Shown: in pieces, positions 22,813 to 35,086 of the stretch
Position numbering within the stretch: position 1 is the stretch's first letter
How the letters are laid out: every line of letters begins with the position of its first letter
From: Taxillus chinensis
Taxonomy: Eukaryota; Streptophyta; Magnoliopsida; Santalales; Loranthaceae
Assembly (NCBI GenBank): GCA_023512835.1
Contig: CM042092.1
Coordinates: 6,325,293-6,389,292, forward strand
Length of the DNA stretch: 64,000 nucleotides
Direction: 5' to 3'
Notes under the pieces: generated by a model
The model's database searches: none
Seen by the model: only the letters and a program-made list of their open reading frames with translations
Told to the model about the DNA's origin: nothing
Made by a program: the position numbers and the translations under genes

Positions 22813-25799
22813 TTATTTTGATGACAGGGTTTGGAGATCAAGGTCACTTAGGCGCGAAGAAACAACTTCCACAGGGACAAGAATAAAACCAGCATTCTGA
22901 CAGGCTTCCTCTAGGAGCTTTACTTGTGCAGGACCATTAGGGCAGTATGCAATCACAGCTCCTCCGCTGCCTGTGAATTTTGATGCAGCACCCACTCTTC
23001 TTGCCACTTCAACCATCTCCAAATTTAAAACACCAAGCACATCATCGCCAAACATGCACCTGCAAATCACCCACACGCCACAACACATCATCCCATCAAG
23101 AAAATTGTATAGCTTCGCCCAGGATGGGCTGGGAAATAAAAACTGGCAAGTGCTGAGACTTGTTTACCTTCGAAGGTCAAAGTTGCGATTCATAAGGTCC
23201 GCAAGTTTGGAATAATTTTTCTTAAGCAATGCAGTGCGCCCTTCTAAAGCTATATCTGCGACTTCTGTCATAGAAGATACTATCAATTCATCTCCATTTA
23301 GCCATCTCTTCCTAACTGTACTATGCACCTGCATGGGAGAAAAAACGCATAAGAAGTGCAGTGTAATGTAAACTTTTTACTAACCTTCCTTGCCATATGG
23401 TTATGATGTAACCAAATCACTCTTAGCATTCCAAATTTTGGAATTTAGTAACAAACTCATAATTAAAATATCTCATAAAGATAATTTATTAATCAAAATG
23501 GAATAGTAGACGAGAAAACACTTGCAAGTTGCTACCTTTAAAAAGTGATTTTATGCTTGTGCAAAAAGTTAGCTCAAATGGTGCGATTTTATAATGCTAA
23601 GCAGACTCATGTAAATTAAAATGCTTTTCACATCAAATAAATGGGGGCCTATATGGATATGCAACGAAAGAGAAAGCAATTTAAAGATGCTGACCTTTCC
23701 TGAATCACTTGGATTTTCAGCATAGATGAGATGGAGCGGAGGGAGAAGACTAGTATCCATGGGTGTGTAGATACCGTGGCCCAATCGATCCATATGTTCC
23801 TTACTAAAATCCTGCAGAAATAAGTTGGCAGTAATACAAAAAATAAAAATAACAATCATCCAATATCTTTTTTATTTATTTATGAAACTAATGTTTAAGT
23901 CAGCTTCAAAATTGCATACCATGAAGACAAGGCCCCCATAGACCTGCGCAACCCGATCTTGAAGACCAGCAACTATTCCAAGTTCCTTCTCTGCGTTAAG
24001 GACAAGGCTTGGCCTCACATCTACTTCAATCAAATGCCTAACTTTGTAGAAGTCGAGAAGGCAGTTGAGGGCAGCACACACAATTGCACTGGAACCTGAA
24101 AGCCCTGTCTGGAATTCCGAAAAACACAAATTATAATTTAGCCATCTGTCGCTCATTAAAGCTACAGAAGACAATAGAGGTGACAGCACGTACAAAGACA
24201 ACATCTTACATCTACAACATTTATGTTCTGATGCTATAGTCAAGCTCCCATGAAGAAGATCAGTATTTCTATTTATTTTTTAGTTTTTTTTATCACAAAG
24301 ATCAGTCTGCTCCCTAATTCCAAACAAACCTAGTTCTTTGGTTGTTTCTCCGAAGTTCATTCCCTAAATCAGGAGCCATAGTATTCCAACTTTGGAATAT
24401 CACTCTTATATTGCAAATATGTTACTGCTACCAAATTCTATAGTATAGCTAAGGGGTGAACAGATGGAGAATGACATGCCCATGCATATGATAATTATTT
24501 CGAGGGCATGGATAGCAAGTAGCCAAATTGAGACACAACTCACAAGCTTGAGGTGGGAGATGCTTAGGTATCTATCATTTGAGAAATTGAAGTAAATAAG
24601 GAAAGAAAAACTTCAACAACATATCTTGTTAAAGAAAAAGGCTTGATCCTATTTCTATAAAGCTCACAAATCGAATAGTTCACCCGAAAGTCTAAGATGG
24701 ACATGTAATAACAAAGCTCTACCTGCCGAGGGATATTGGTATCATATGAAAGGGTAAAATTCCCATCATGAAGATGAATCTTGTTAACTTTGCAATAATT
24801 TCGAAAAATTTTGCAGATTGCCATAAGCAAGCGCACACCTCCATAATATCCTTCATTCTGCAATCGACTCACCTGCAGACAAGAAAGCATACGACTGCAT
24901 CAGCACATTTTACTTGTAGAAAATTTGGTTATTAAAATCAAACCAACTGAGCGACTCTCTTCTCTAATATCAATGCAAACTACATATATGCAGATACAGG
25001 CATGCATAGTTCCAGCAGAGAAATACGCAAGAAGGCACCAAATTAAGACCCACTTCCATAATTTAGCGACTTGCCTTAAAGGTTAAACGTCCACAGCCAG
25101 AGAGGTACACAAATGATTAAAATCGAGGAACCCAGGCAGGTTACAATCAGCTAGTTCGGAATAAATTGCCGTTTAGATAAATTTGACTGAGCGGTAAATT
25201 CCATGAGTGACTTTTTGGGGTCTTAATAATCACTTAATCAGTGACAGTCCGCTGTACATTTTCATTATATGAAAGACGTTAAAAACATAAGTAGAGCACA
25301 CACAAGGGGAATCGGTAACAGCAAACATCAGATCGAGCGACATCAACTGTGTGCCTGATATAAACCGACAACATTTAATTACCAGAAAACACCAACCAAA
25401 GCACAAGACCACCACAAAAAAAAAAAAAAAAAAAAAAAACACGAAATGAATCGAACCAAAACGTCTCATCCGACGACACGACATGAACGATGAATATAAA
25501 AACAAGCTCGATCGATCAATGAAGAAAACGAATCAGATAGAGAGACAGAGAGAGAAGCGAACCAAATGGTCGAGGGAGGAGAAGCGGACGAGGTCGTGGG
25601 TGGGGTGGGGTTGAATGTGGAGTTGATCGGAGGGGAGGAGACGTACGGACGCCCAGAAGTTGGCGAGGCTGAAGGAGATGGTGCGCCCGAAGTAGACGTC
25701 GCTAGGATTTCCCAGCAGCCCCACCCTGGCATGCACCCTGTGCTCGATCGCCGCCGGCTCAGCTCCGCCGCCGGGGTTCGCCGCCGCTTTCGGGTCCAT
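22813..25799 (-). CDS. GLCAK: Glucuronokinase, GHMP kinase family (366 aa, 6 exons)
   Basis: CDS exons on the minus strand: 25799-25563, 24872-24723, 24108-23920, 23811-23695, 23328-23168, 23059-22813 (TAA). All junctions are in phase; 366 residues matches plant glucuronokinases. The enzyme phosphorylates D-glucuronate at C1 with ATP in the cytosol, feeding UDP-glucuronate synthesis for cell-wall pectin and xylan through the myo-inositol oxygenase route. Sequence landmarks: [19 protein letters not shown] (about residues 24-42, GHMP motif 1), [20 protein letters not shown] (from residue 130, the GLSGSSA phosphate-binding loop), [38 protein letters not shown], and C-terminal [13 protein letters not shown] (312-324, motif 3). 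Nothing essential looks missing. Start: first ATG, with an Ala/Gly/Pro-rich head as in relatives. Intron 1 (24873-25562) carries a 22-A homopolymer at 25418-25439. Intron 2 (24109-24722) has no gene. Confidence 0.95.
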
Positions 25800-25924
25800 G
25801 CTGGCTGCTTCGTCGAATATCGATTGATTTGATGATTGATATACACGCGCATCATACGCTACCTACGAGCTTATCGACAAAACAAAATTTGTAATACAGT
25901 CACTGGGGACAAAGAACGAATGAC

Positions 25925-25930
25925 CACGTG
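25925..25930 (-). promoter_or_regulatory. G-box (CACGTG) upstream of glucuronokinase gene
   Basis: A perfect palindromic CACGTG lies within ACCACGTGT, 126 bp upstream of the glucuronokinase ATG. The site fits bHLH/bZIP binding in plant promoters. Function is inferred from position only. Confidence 0.45.
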
Positions 25931-27767
25931 TTTATGACACCATTACACGTCAGTCACTTTACATTTTAAATATTATAATATGGGATTTTAATGAATTTCA
26001 TGGGTCAAATTTCCAGCTGTAAGTAAAATCAAATTTATACGATAAATTTATTGGAAAAAAAACATCAAAAAAAAAAAAAAACGAAAACATCTTCATCTTG
26101 TGGGTGGTTTGTGGTTGTGGCAGTTGAGGTTGGGTGGAAAAGAATACCTATCAATCATGTAAATATACTCGCATGACTAAAATAATTATAAAAATAATCA
26201 ATAAAAAATATTTAAATATTAATATAATATCTTTAAAAATATTTAAATACAAATATTATACTATTATCGAACATAAATTAAATATTTAAAGATTAGTTTT
26301 TGAAGATTATATTCATTTTTGAATACTTATTTTTAAATAAATAATAAAAGAATTTAAACTAATTTGATAAACATAAACATATTTATGTTTTTAAAACATA
26401 AATCTAATGTTCAAAAATCTAATTTATGATATAATATTAATATTTAAAATCATAAAATAAATTTTTTAAGATTATTTTTATAATTTATTAAAAATAAATT
26501 GTGGGTGTGTTTATAATTTTTTTTTTTGTAGATGCTCAAATAAGATATTCCGTTAGTATTCCAATAGCTTGATTTTGACTCTAAATTGAAACTCATTTAT
26601 AAGTGATAAAGAAACTTATCTAATTGACAGTCGGATGTTGAAGTAAAACAATTTTACAAGAAGATAATTGATATGAAAAAAAAATCATTTAAGATTTGTG
26701 TAAGCATTCAAATAGCCTGATTTTGACTCCAGATTCATTTATAGTCAAAATAACTTAGAAAGTGAAAAACTATTTTTTTAAATTATCATGGTTCCAACAC
26801 ATATCATGAACAAAAAAAACGATAAAATTTGCGTGTCAAATTAGAAAATGAAATATAAACTTTCGATCATATTAGATATTCCAATTGCATTGTGTGATAT
26901 ACAAACTATAATAAAAAGATGTCTCTTTTTTTTTTTTTAAGAATCCAATCAATTTTCCAAAGTTGTTTTTCCCAAGGTGCTCCGAAGTTAAAGGGATGAA
27001 ATTTAAATACAATTTAGGAGTCAACAGTTTTGCAGAAAATAAATTGGCCCAGATATTATGAGCTTAATTTTTAGTTGTTTTATGAGAAGGTATTTTAATA
27101 AGATTATGATTTAGTTTTGTTTTATGCCATTGCCCATGCTGGAGAAAGTAGTTATTGATGAGCTTGAAGAGACATTGGAGAGGAACCCGAGTGATTTCAC
27201 GGGTGAAATTAATTTCGTATCAAATTACTTTTAAATGTCATTATTTGTCAATTAGAAAATTAAATAATAATGAGCAACAGTGGACAAGTCATAAATTATT
27301 GCTCTTACTTCCATATATGATAAGAATGAATGCATCATCACCACCAATCCTTTTAACAATATCTTATTTTAATATATAAGTGGATTCGAATATTAGTTTA
27401 GTTTCATCATAACTCTATTTTATAGTTCTTTTGTATTTAAACTTTGGTTTGGTGAACTAGTTTCCCTCACAATAAAAGATAAAAGGTAAAAGAACAGTGA
27501 TACAGAGTGATACAAAATCAGTAGTAACATTCAATATTAGAGCAGTATACAATGAACTCTTCCAATTTATCTTTTTCTCTCTCAACCATTATGTTAATGC
27601 TGATGCATTGCTTTGTCTTGATATATACAGGTTCTTTGGGTATGCTACAAGAAGAGGACTTGAAAGTGTACAAATAACAGTTGGCCAAGGCATATATAAC
27701 TACATTGGGAGACGCATGTAGGAGATCCAGGAGCAACGTATTCATGAATTCAAAAATGCATCACCCT
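25931..27767. other. AT-rich spacer between MAEA (3' side) and glucuronokinase (5' side)
   Basis: Strongly AT-rich with many stops; short frames only (up to 75 codons). I recognise no element with clear ends. The final ~150 bases include the MAEA 3' UTR. Confidence 0.6.
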
Positions 27768-30700
27768 TTAAGATGACGTGTTCATATGACAAATAGCTAG
27801 ATCCTCAATTCCACAGATTAGACCACTCCTAGGGCACTCAATTTTACCAGTTTTCTCCTGCATTTCCTTGAGAGCCTGCCATGAACAAACAGAAAACAAA
27901 GGGGAACATAAAATATCAACGCATTATCCACAGCACAATTCCTCTTTTTTGGTGCTTCCTGCACATTGCGTACCTTAAAGCCGTAAACATTGCCATTGGG
28001 CAATGCATAAGCAGGGTTCTCCGAACATATTGCCTCTCCAGTGATGTGGCAAGCAATCTGAGATCGGATCCGTTTGGCATATGGCAGTGGTTCAGCTAGT
28101 TTTTTGAAACTTTCTAGAAACAGTGGGTCTTTCTCCGGGCATTTATTCTCATAACATTCTCTTAAATCTGGTTAAGGAAAAATCAACATATATGACATAT
28201 TACTTGGCCCCTACTTAGTCCATTTGGACTCGAACCAACCTCGTGTGCTGAATATGGCGCTAGGCTAAGAAATTGCAAATGAACAAGGATACCGAGTTTT
28301 AAGACCAGACAAGCCTGTTTGCAGATAGGTGATCAGCAAAGGGTCTGTTGATATTCCTTGCAATATGCAGAATTCTTTTAGGAACTGCAGTGATAGATTG
28401 CCCCATTTCTCTGGTTTAAATAACTCCTGTAGCCAAATGCATCTGCTTTAAAATTTACTGGAACTTTTAAATAAAATGAACCTGAAATTTAGTTATTTCT
28501 AAGAAATAAACTTCAAGTTTCATATCCTTTGACTCCCTACTGGATACCTCCACAGATCCCCAGCTCCAAAAAGAAAAAGAAACAGAAAAGGCACACTAAA
28601 TATTGCCATGCAGTAAATCAGGTTCAACAAAAACGAGGGACTTTTTTTTTTTTTTTTGGTAACTAAATTTACCGTTTCCTCAATCTCCAAGTCTTTGCTT
28701 AAATTTTAAACCCTTGACTCAGCCACAAACGAAATATCCCTCCTTAGCGTTGCAATTTGAATATCTTAAAATGACAAATTAGGGAGTGTTTTTCCAAATC
28801 CATTCGGACAGTCAATCATGGGGTAGAAAATTTTGTTAAGGATACTGCATCATGCATAAGAAGGCATGAAAGAGAATTAGGAAGGAATAATCACCTCTAT
28901 TTCTGGAGCTCTAGCTTTACTTCTGAGGGCCATTGCCGAGTCAAGAAGATCCAACTCATCCTTGTGATCATCACCCATCCCTGGATCATTAAAGTGTGTT
29001 TGTCTGTAATTCATGGCTTCTTGGATTTTTCTATTTCTCACCAGCTCTATCAACTCTTGATATCTCAACAAAAATTCAAAGTTGCTCTGTCATGGCAGGA
29101 AACAAGATGAAAAAAGAAAATCAGAATTGATTGGAATCTATTTCACTAAAAAGAAAATTTGGAAGTTAGTATGACATATAGAAACCAACTTCTTTCATCG
29201 TACAGTACCAAGCTGCCCTCATATTAGAATGCAGAATAAAATTCCCAGGGAGGCATAGGGAAAAGGACATGAATCAGCAACTAACTACCAGAATTTACTA
29301 GCTTGCTGCTGACCCTTTTGGTTTGTCATGAATATCTGTAGATTATTTATGCAGTGTCATTTTTGTTTCCATTTATCAATTTGTTTTATGGGTGTTGCCG
29401 TAGTCCATATGTCAACTGTTGCTAATGCAGCAGCGATTTGTAATTGAATGTCCCAAATATACTTGCAATACCAAGCTTTAATATGTGTTTCATCCTTATG
29501 AGTTATGTCAACTGTTTCTAACCTATTGACGTTTCCAAATTAGTAATCCTGCTAATCAGTGGGCAAATTTATAGACGACTGCAATGGCTTGGAGAAAAAT
29601 ATGGACGTTAGAATTCTCAAATTTGATGCATATATAATACTTAAATTAGATCCCAGAATTTAGAAAACTCCAGAATCATAACATGTAAACAAGAAACACT
29701 GATTGCTAGGTTGATATCCTGAAACTATAAGCAGACAAGGAAATGTGATCAGAGAATGACAAACCTTGGAGTTCTCCAGATGGAACTTATTGTTGGTACA
29801 CCAATCTAGAGCAGCAGTTGCATCCTTATTCTCAAGAGTGTCAGTAATCCTCTTTGTTTCCCGGAAGATGTCAATGTCTACCAGATCCTGAAAACCCATG
29901 GTTTGTGTATTGAAACACAAGATATTTTCAAGGACATCCATATCAATCACATTCATCTAAGTTATAAATATAAAATGAGAAACTATCTGCTTTCAGAAGT
30001 CATCATGACAATGACAATCTTAACCAGGTTGGGAACAAGAAGATCAACCTTTTCTGTTAAAAGCATATAACAACTAACCAAGAAAAGCCTACGTACCTCA
30101 AGATCACATAGTATTGCGAGGTCTGTGGCAGCGTTCAAGTATGCAGAGCGTAACAAGTAGTCCACAATAAGTCGATTCACAAACATGTTTCTCCATTCCA
30201 GGGGGTCATCTAGCCTCAGTCCTGCATGAAGGTGAAAGAACCGAGCCTCACACTTTTTCACTTCCAAAGCCACGGCCGCATTCAAATTTTCCACCTGGTT
30301 CCGCACAAAACGTTGCAAGTTTCAAATCAAGCATGAGTCCTGATAGCAGAGTTTCAGGTATTCAACTTTCAAACAACGATGCTATGCGTCCTACCCAAAC
30401 ATTTAGAGGGTGTTTGGAGAAATTTAATTTTGTTTATAAAACTCCTTCAAAATATGAAGTGTTTTTGAAAAAATATTTTTAAATAGACTTTGTGCTTATA
30501 AAATAAAAGTTCAAAACACTAAAAGTGTTTGAAACTTTTTTTTTTTACACTCAATAAAAATACACGTTCAAAGCGCCAAAAGTGTTTGAAAACACATTTT
30601 AAAACAGCTTATGTACTTATAAAATGCATGTTTAAACATGTAAAGTGTTTGAGAACATGTTTTTGAACATATTTTATCTTTATAGGAGCATTAACATTAG

Positions 30701-31803
30701 ATTAGTCGTTGTTATTATAACTTTTTCATAACTCTAAAACCTCCATATTTATAACTTTACATTAGATTAGCCATTGAATTGATTAAAATATTAATATAAT
30801 ATGAAAACGAGAGAGAAAAGTAAAATAGAAGAGACAAAAACTATTAAAATAAAGATTTGATGAGTGAAAAGTAATTCTTCAAATTTAAAAAATCTCAAAA
30901 ATTTATTATAGTTTATAGTTACAAATTTTATACTTCAGTGAGTTAAATATAACAATATTTCTACTAAATTCATCAAATTATTAATTTAAATATGACAATG
31001 ATTAATCTAATATTCTAAAATAGAAAATACATAATACACTTGATTAAAACAAAACCAACAAAAGAGCAACAAGAGTCTTTCATAACTCATCAATGGTCTA
31101 CATGTTTTTGGGATAACTGTCATGGTTTAAAATAAGAAGAGTGTTTCAGAACTTTTTTTAAAAATACTTTTGTACTTGCAAAATACATGGTTTATAATTA
31201 TTTGAGAACATGTTTCTAAACAGTTGTGTATTTACGATATACATGTTTAATAGACAAAAAGTACGTGTTTGAAAACAAGATGTGAGCATCTTTTTATTCT
31301 TGCTAATAAGCAAAACATAAACTCCTCCAAACACCCAAATTGCCAGTAAGCACGATTTATGCAAAAAAATCTGAAAGAATCGTTCAGGGGATGGAAATAA
31401 TTTCAAACAAGCACATACTTTCATCCACAATGTGTCAAAAAAGAAATTCACCATTTTTTTTAATTTAAAATATCATGCCTCAATCCAACCAAACGCAACA
31501 AAGATATTAAGCAAGAGAGGAGGCCAAATTGGATTGGCGCAGTAGTACCTCGAGCTTGAATCGATTTATCTTCGAAATGAGGGCGTGGAGGAAGCCATCG
31601 GCATCGACCCTGCCTGCGGCCGCAGGGTCGGAAGCGAGGGAGTGGTGGCGACTTGCGTTCTCGGAGATGACGGAAGAGAGGAGAGAGGAGACGAAGGCAT
31701 GGGTGTCGCGGCGGAGGGCGTGGATGGCGTTGTTGAGGCGGTGCGAACGCAGGTGCAGTAGCTGGTGGTCCAGCCTCAGAGTCTTCTTCGCGCGGTCTTC
31801 CAT
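27768..31803 (-). CDS. MAEA: MAEA/GID9-type LisH-CTLH-CRA-RING protein (398 aa, 7 exons)
   Basis: CDS exons on the minus strand: 31803-31549, 30294-30097, 29887-29765, 29086-28895, 28426-28293, 28160-27974, 27875-27768 (TAA). An N-terminal basic helical region (MEDRAKKTLRLDHQLL) is followed by a LisH motif (about 124-156, RLIVDYLLRSAYLNAATDLA). Then comes a CTLH domain (about 152-215, DLVDIDIFRETKRI ... ALDWCTNNKFHLENSK ... FEFLLRYQELIELVRN), CRA-like helices, and a C-terminal degenerate RING-Gid domain (about 305-390, LPNGNVYGFKAL ... IECPRSGLIC). In yeast and animals such proteins (Gid9/MAEA) form the E3 core of the GID/CTLH ubiquitin ligase with Gid2/RMND5. The sequence is closer to MAEA than RMND5 but looks diverged from the canonical plant copy I remember. 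The ATG at 31803 is used because the longer frame upstream starts at a TTG. The acceptor at 28160 was chosen because the nearer CAG at 28170/28169 breaks the frame. Intron 1 (1254 bp) holds nested inverted-repeat elements. Confidence 0.87.
30408..31336. mobile_element. Inverted-repeat element in MAEA intron 1, with a second element nested inside
   Basis: The left arm reads GGGTGTTTGGAGAAATTTAA; the reverse complement of the right arm reads GGGTGTTTGGAGGAGTTTAT. Inside, motifs such as AAAAGTGTTTGAAA recur several times. A second, shorter inverted pair (ACATTAGATTAGTCGTTG at about 30693 and the reverse complement of CAATGATTAATCTAATAT at about 30996-31013) suggests another MITE inserted in the middle. 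No transposase is visible and no clear target duplication was found. Confidence 0.6.
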
Positions 31804-32159
31804 GGTCGTATGGCGATTCGGATTCGTCGCCAAAGAATAGGGGTTGTAAATTCGTAGGAAGAAGAGAAGGAGGGGGGGTTGGATGGAGAGATCGAGAGAG
31901 AAATGTTGAGGGTTTCAAAAGTATAGAAGAAGAAGAAAGAAGATACAAGAAGAGCACCAAGATGTACAATGTGTGACACTGCTTGCGTAACTGCCAACTG
32001 AATGTGGGTGTTTTTGGCGGGGCTTGGTAGGTGGGTCGTTATTCAAAAATACTGACGTCCGACCCAAATTGCCATTTGCCAACCTTTATCCAATCGCTTC
32101 CTCCACTATTATTAATTTAGTAATGGATGTCTTATAACAGCTTGCTTACGAGCCTCTCG
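31804..32159 (-). promoter_or_regulatory. MAEA gene leader and proximal promoter region
   Basis: Purine-rich on the plus strand (GAGAGA and GAAGAAGAAG runs at about 31856-31950), i.e. CT/TTC-rich on the gene's strand, as in many plant leaders. The transcription start is not defined. Confidence 0.4.
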
Positions 32160-32444
32160 TCTTAACTTAAGTAAAAATTAAAGTTAAATTTAGCATAAAT
32201 TCTATATAAAAGTATTATCTAGCTATAACATAAATTATATTTAACTTTAGTTAAAATTTAAGCTAAATTTAACTAAAATTATAGTTTTAGCTAATACTGT
32301 CTCATCATTCTCTTACCCTAAAATCTCAATTTATCTTTTAAGCCAAACATATAACATTAAAGAGGAGATAAAGTATTTTAATGATAAATTAACAAAAACT
32401 GATTTAAATAATTAAAATTAGTTAATATTATTGGAGTTGTTCTT
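32160..32444. mobile_element. MITE-like AT-rich repeat, copy 1
   Basis: It shares a long series of blocks with 35087-35377: AAAGTTAAATTTA..., ATTATAGTTTTAGCTAAT, CATTCTCTTACCCTAAAAT, CATTAAAGAG, AATTAAAATTAGTTAATA and the end TATTGGAGTTGTTCTT. The left terminus is degenerate. A non-autonomous DNA transposon family is the likeliest explanation. Confidence 0.5.
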
Positions 32445-33028
32445 AATAAATTTATATTTAGCAAGGTAAATATAGATTTAACTAAAAAAATTACCAACAT
32501 TATTAGAGGTGCTTTAAGTATTTTTATCTATGTGGAGAGTTCTTCATTTGTAAAAAGTAATTTTTTTTAACTCTAACAATACTCTAAATAGTTTTAAAAA
32601 TTTTTGAATATAAATATAATGTTCAAATATTATTATTAGAACATAAATATAATTTTTGAAAAACTAAATAAGAGTATTCAAATAATATTATTCGAATATA
32701 AATAAAATATTTGAAATTGAAACATTGTGTCTATGTTCTAAGATTATAAAAAAATAATTCTTTTTAAAGGTATTTTCATAATTTTGCATAATATGTATTA
32801 TTTAACATTTTAGGAGTATGATTATTGTTTGTCTTCACGTTCTCCCTTAACCTTTCGGCTACCTTTCCAATTAAGTCCCAACATTGTTTCTTTCCTCTAT
32901 TGATGCCAAGGTTGGCCAATTAAGCCCCAAATCCATCAACGTGATGGCATATAACAATGGGGTGGGTTGGATGGGTAACAATTGCATTTAGATAGTAATG
33001 ACTAAGAATTAGGTTTCATCATTAGGTT
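32445..33028. other. AT-rich intergenic DNA without recognisable feature
   Basis: AT-rich sequence with no coding signal, ending at the 8-bp duplication that flanks the hAT-type element. Confidence 0.55.
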
Positions 33029-33753
33029 TATGGGTGGGCAACGGATACCCGCCCCCGCTATCCGCTCCGCCCCGCTATGCGGGGCGGGTTACCCCGCCCA
33101 AGCAAGAGCGGGATGCGGTTTTTAAACTTGACACCCGCCCCAGGCGGAGACGAGGAGCGGTAATAGGTAGCGAGGTATTCCATCCCGTCTAATTTTAATA
33201 ATATTTATTTATAATTTTATAATATTTTAAATATTATTATTTAACTATTATTTATGATTTTTGATATTTTTGAATGATATTTATTATTAATAATTTTTTG
33301 GTTAAAAATGATATAGAAATTTGATTTAAGCCAAAATTATTGATATAGACAGATCCAATAAAAAACGATAACAAGATATGAGCAAATCAAACCTAATTCG
33401 CAGACGCATTAAAGAATGGTATATCCTATTACGCCTATATATGGAACGAGATACAATCTTAAAATTTAATCTACTACCTAAGCGAAGACACGATGTGGTA
33501 ATAGGTTGATTTCGCCTCCGATAGGATCCGAATTACTCCTATCAACTACTTCGTGGAGCTTCTAAAAGTTAAGATTGTCTTAAGAGAGAATCAATAAAAC
33601 TCAGTAACAGGATGTGGGCGGATGAAGCCTCCCCCGCTTACCCCGCCTACACATGGGGTAGGGTACAGTTTTAAATTTTTTTTACCCACCTAAACGGGGG
33701 CGGGGTACGATAATAGATAGATTCCACCCCCGCTATGGGGGGTAGCACCCCTA
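33029..33753. mobile_element. Non-autonomous hAT-type element (725 bp) with perfect 8-bp target duplication
   Basis: The element starts TATGGGTGGGCAACGG and its reverse complement starts TAGGGGTGCTACCC, so the first eight bases match at seven. It is flanked on both sides by ATTAGGTT (33021-33028 and 33754-33761), a perfect 8-bp direct repeat as expected for hAT insertion. Both ends are GC-rich (CCCGCCCCCGCTATCCGC at the left, GGGGGCGGGGTACG at the right) while the flanks are AT-rich. There is no transposase frame, so it would need an autonomous hAT elsewhere. Confidence 0.82.
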
Positions 33754-34222
33754 ATTAGGTTGTGACTTTCGACTAAGAATTATGGATTTGATGAATTCTA
33801 ACATTATAATACTATTAAGGGCAATACAACATACGAGTATGATGCATAAGTAATTTGCGCATAGATATTGTTATTATCGTTATATTGATATTAATTTTTT
33901 TAAAAAACATACTAATCTAATAGTAGGAAGGATGTTCCTGTATCGATTACATATATAATTTACATACGAATAAACTTTATGACAAATAAAGAAAATGCTC
34001 ATTTACTACATGTTTTTAGAGTTTTTTTCATCACTTATTTCTTTATTACAATTGAAATTTAAAAACTGTTGGTATCTTATTTTTCTATTTTATTACATGG
34101 ACCCATTATATATATTTTTTTCAATTTTTTTGAACTTAGGTTTTAAAAAGTAATACTTTTTTAAAATACATCTTCGCTTAGCCATAAACATACAAAAAAT
34201 TATAATTTAAATTCAAACTCTA
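33754..34222. other. AT-rich intergenic DNA between two inverted-repeat elements
   Basis: It begins with the right copy of the 8-bp duplication of the hAT-type element. No coding signal or further element is seen. Confidence 0.5.
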
Positions 34223-35082
34223 ACCCTCTGTTTGGTATACCATAGAAAATGGGTGGAAGAATTTGATATGGAAAAAGGGTGTAAAGAAAATAGGTAGAAC
34301 GAAAAGAAGGGAAAAAATTAGTTGTTTGGTTGATGTGGGAAAAAATATAGAAAACATATTATTGATGATTTAAGTGAGATAATTTTTTTTTTAAAATAAT
34401 AATAAGAGATAAAATATCAATGTTACCCTATTCGTAATTGATATATTCTCTACATTGGTATATTCATTTACTGTAATTGAATATCTCTTTTATTGTAATT
34501 TAATAGTCATTTGATGAATATAATTAATAAAAAAGAGTTTCGTATCTCACGCTCTATGGATCCAAAGTCATTGAGGAGCAGGGGAAGCGACAACGGTGCA
34601 AGGGAGGTGTCCTTCTTCTCTGCATTTTTAGATCTAGTATCTTTGGTGAGATTGTTGGTGGCACGTGACGACGACGAGGTGCTTGGTGGCGTGTGATGAC
34701 AACAAGAGCAAGGCGCCCTTCTCTATGTTTTTAGATCTACCATTTCCGGTGGGATTGTTGTGGGCATGCGATGACAGTGAGGGGCTTTGTGCGTTTTCAG
34801 ATTTAGCATTTTCGGTGGGATTATTGGTGGTGTGACGAACGTTGATGGTGTGACAAACGTGGAGAAAGTGAGGGTAATTATGTCTAACTATTGATTATTG
34901 TGCCTTTTCCATACTAAATTATAGCGTTTTTAATGTAAGAAAAAACTATCCGTTAAAGCATCATTTTCCATCTTTTCCTATAGCGTTTCTCGGCCAACCA
35001 AACACAGGAAAACTGATAATCTACCTATTTTTCAAATCGAACCGGTTTTCCATAGTTTTTCTATAGCAACAAAACATAGGGT
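34223..35082. mobile_element. Inverted-repeat element (~860 bp) with internal short repeats
   Basis: The left end ACCCTCTGTTTGGTATACC continues with ATAGAAAA; the reverse complement of the right end is ACCCTATGTTTTGTTGC followed by TATAGAAAAA. The centre (about 34600-34870) is GC-richer and holds three imperfect units starting at about 34625, 34728 and 34794, each TTTTTAGATCT-like, then TTTCGGTGGGATTGTTGGTGG-like, then GTGACGA-like. No clear target duplication is visible and no transposase frame exists. It may be a Mutator-like or other TIR element. Confidence 0.55.
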
Positions 35083-35086
35083 AAGT

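Noticed and set aside
28160..28170. Nearer CAG acceptor for the sixth MAEA exon
   Set aside because: Joining it to the upstream donor gives an early stop; the acceptor ten bases on (TTTAAG) keeps the frame and family sequence.
31804..31833. Ten-residue N-terminal extension of MAEA
   Set aside because: It would start at a TTG; the ATG at 31803 is the first standard start.
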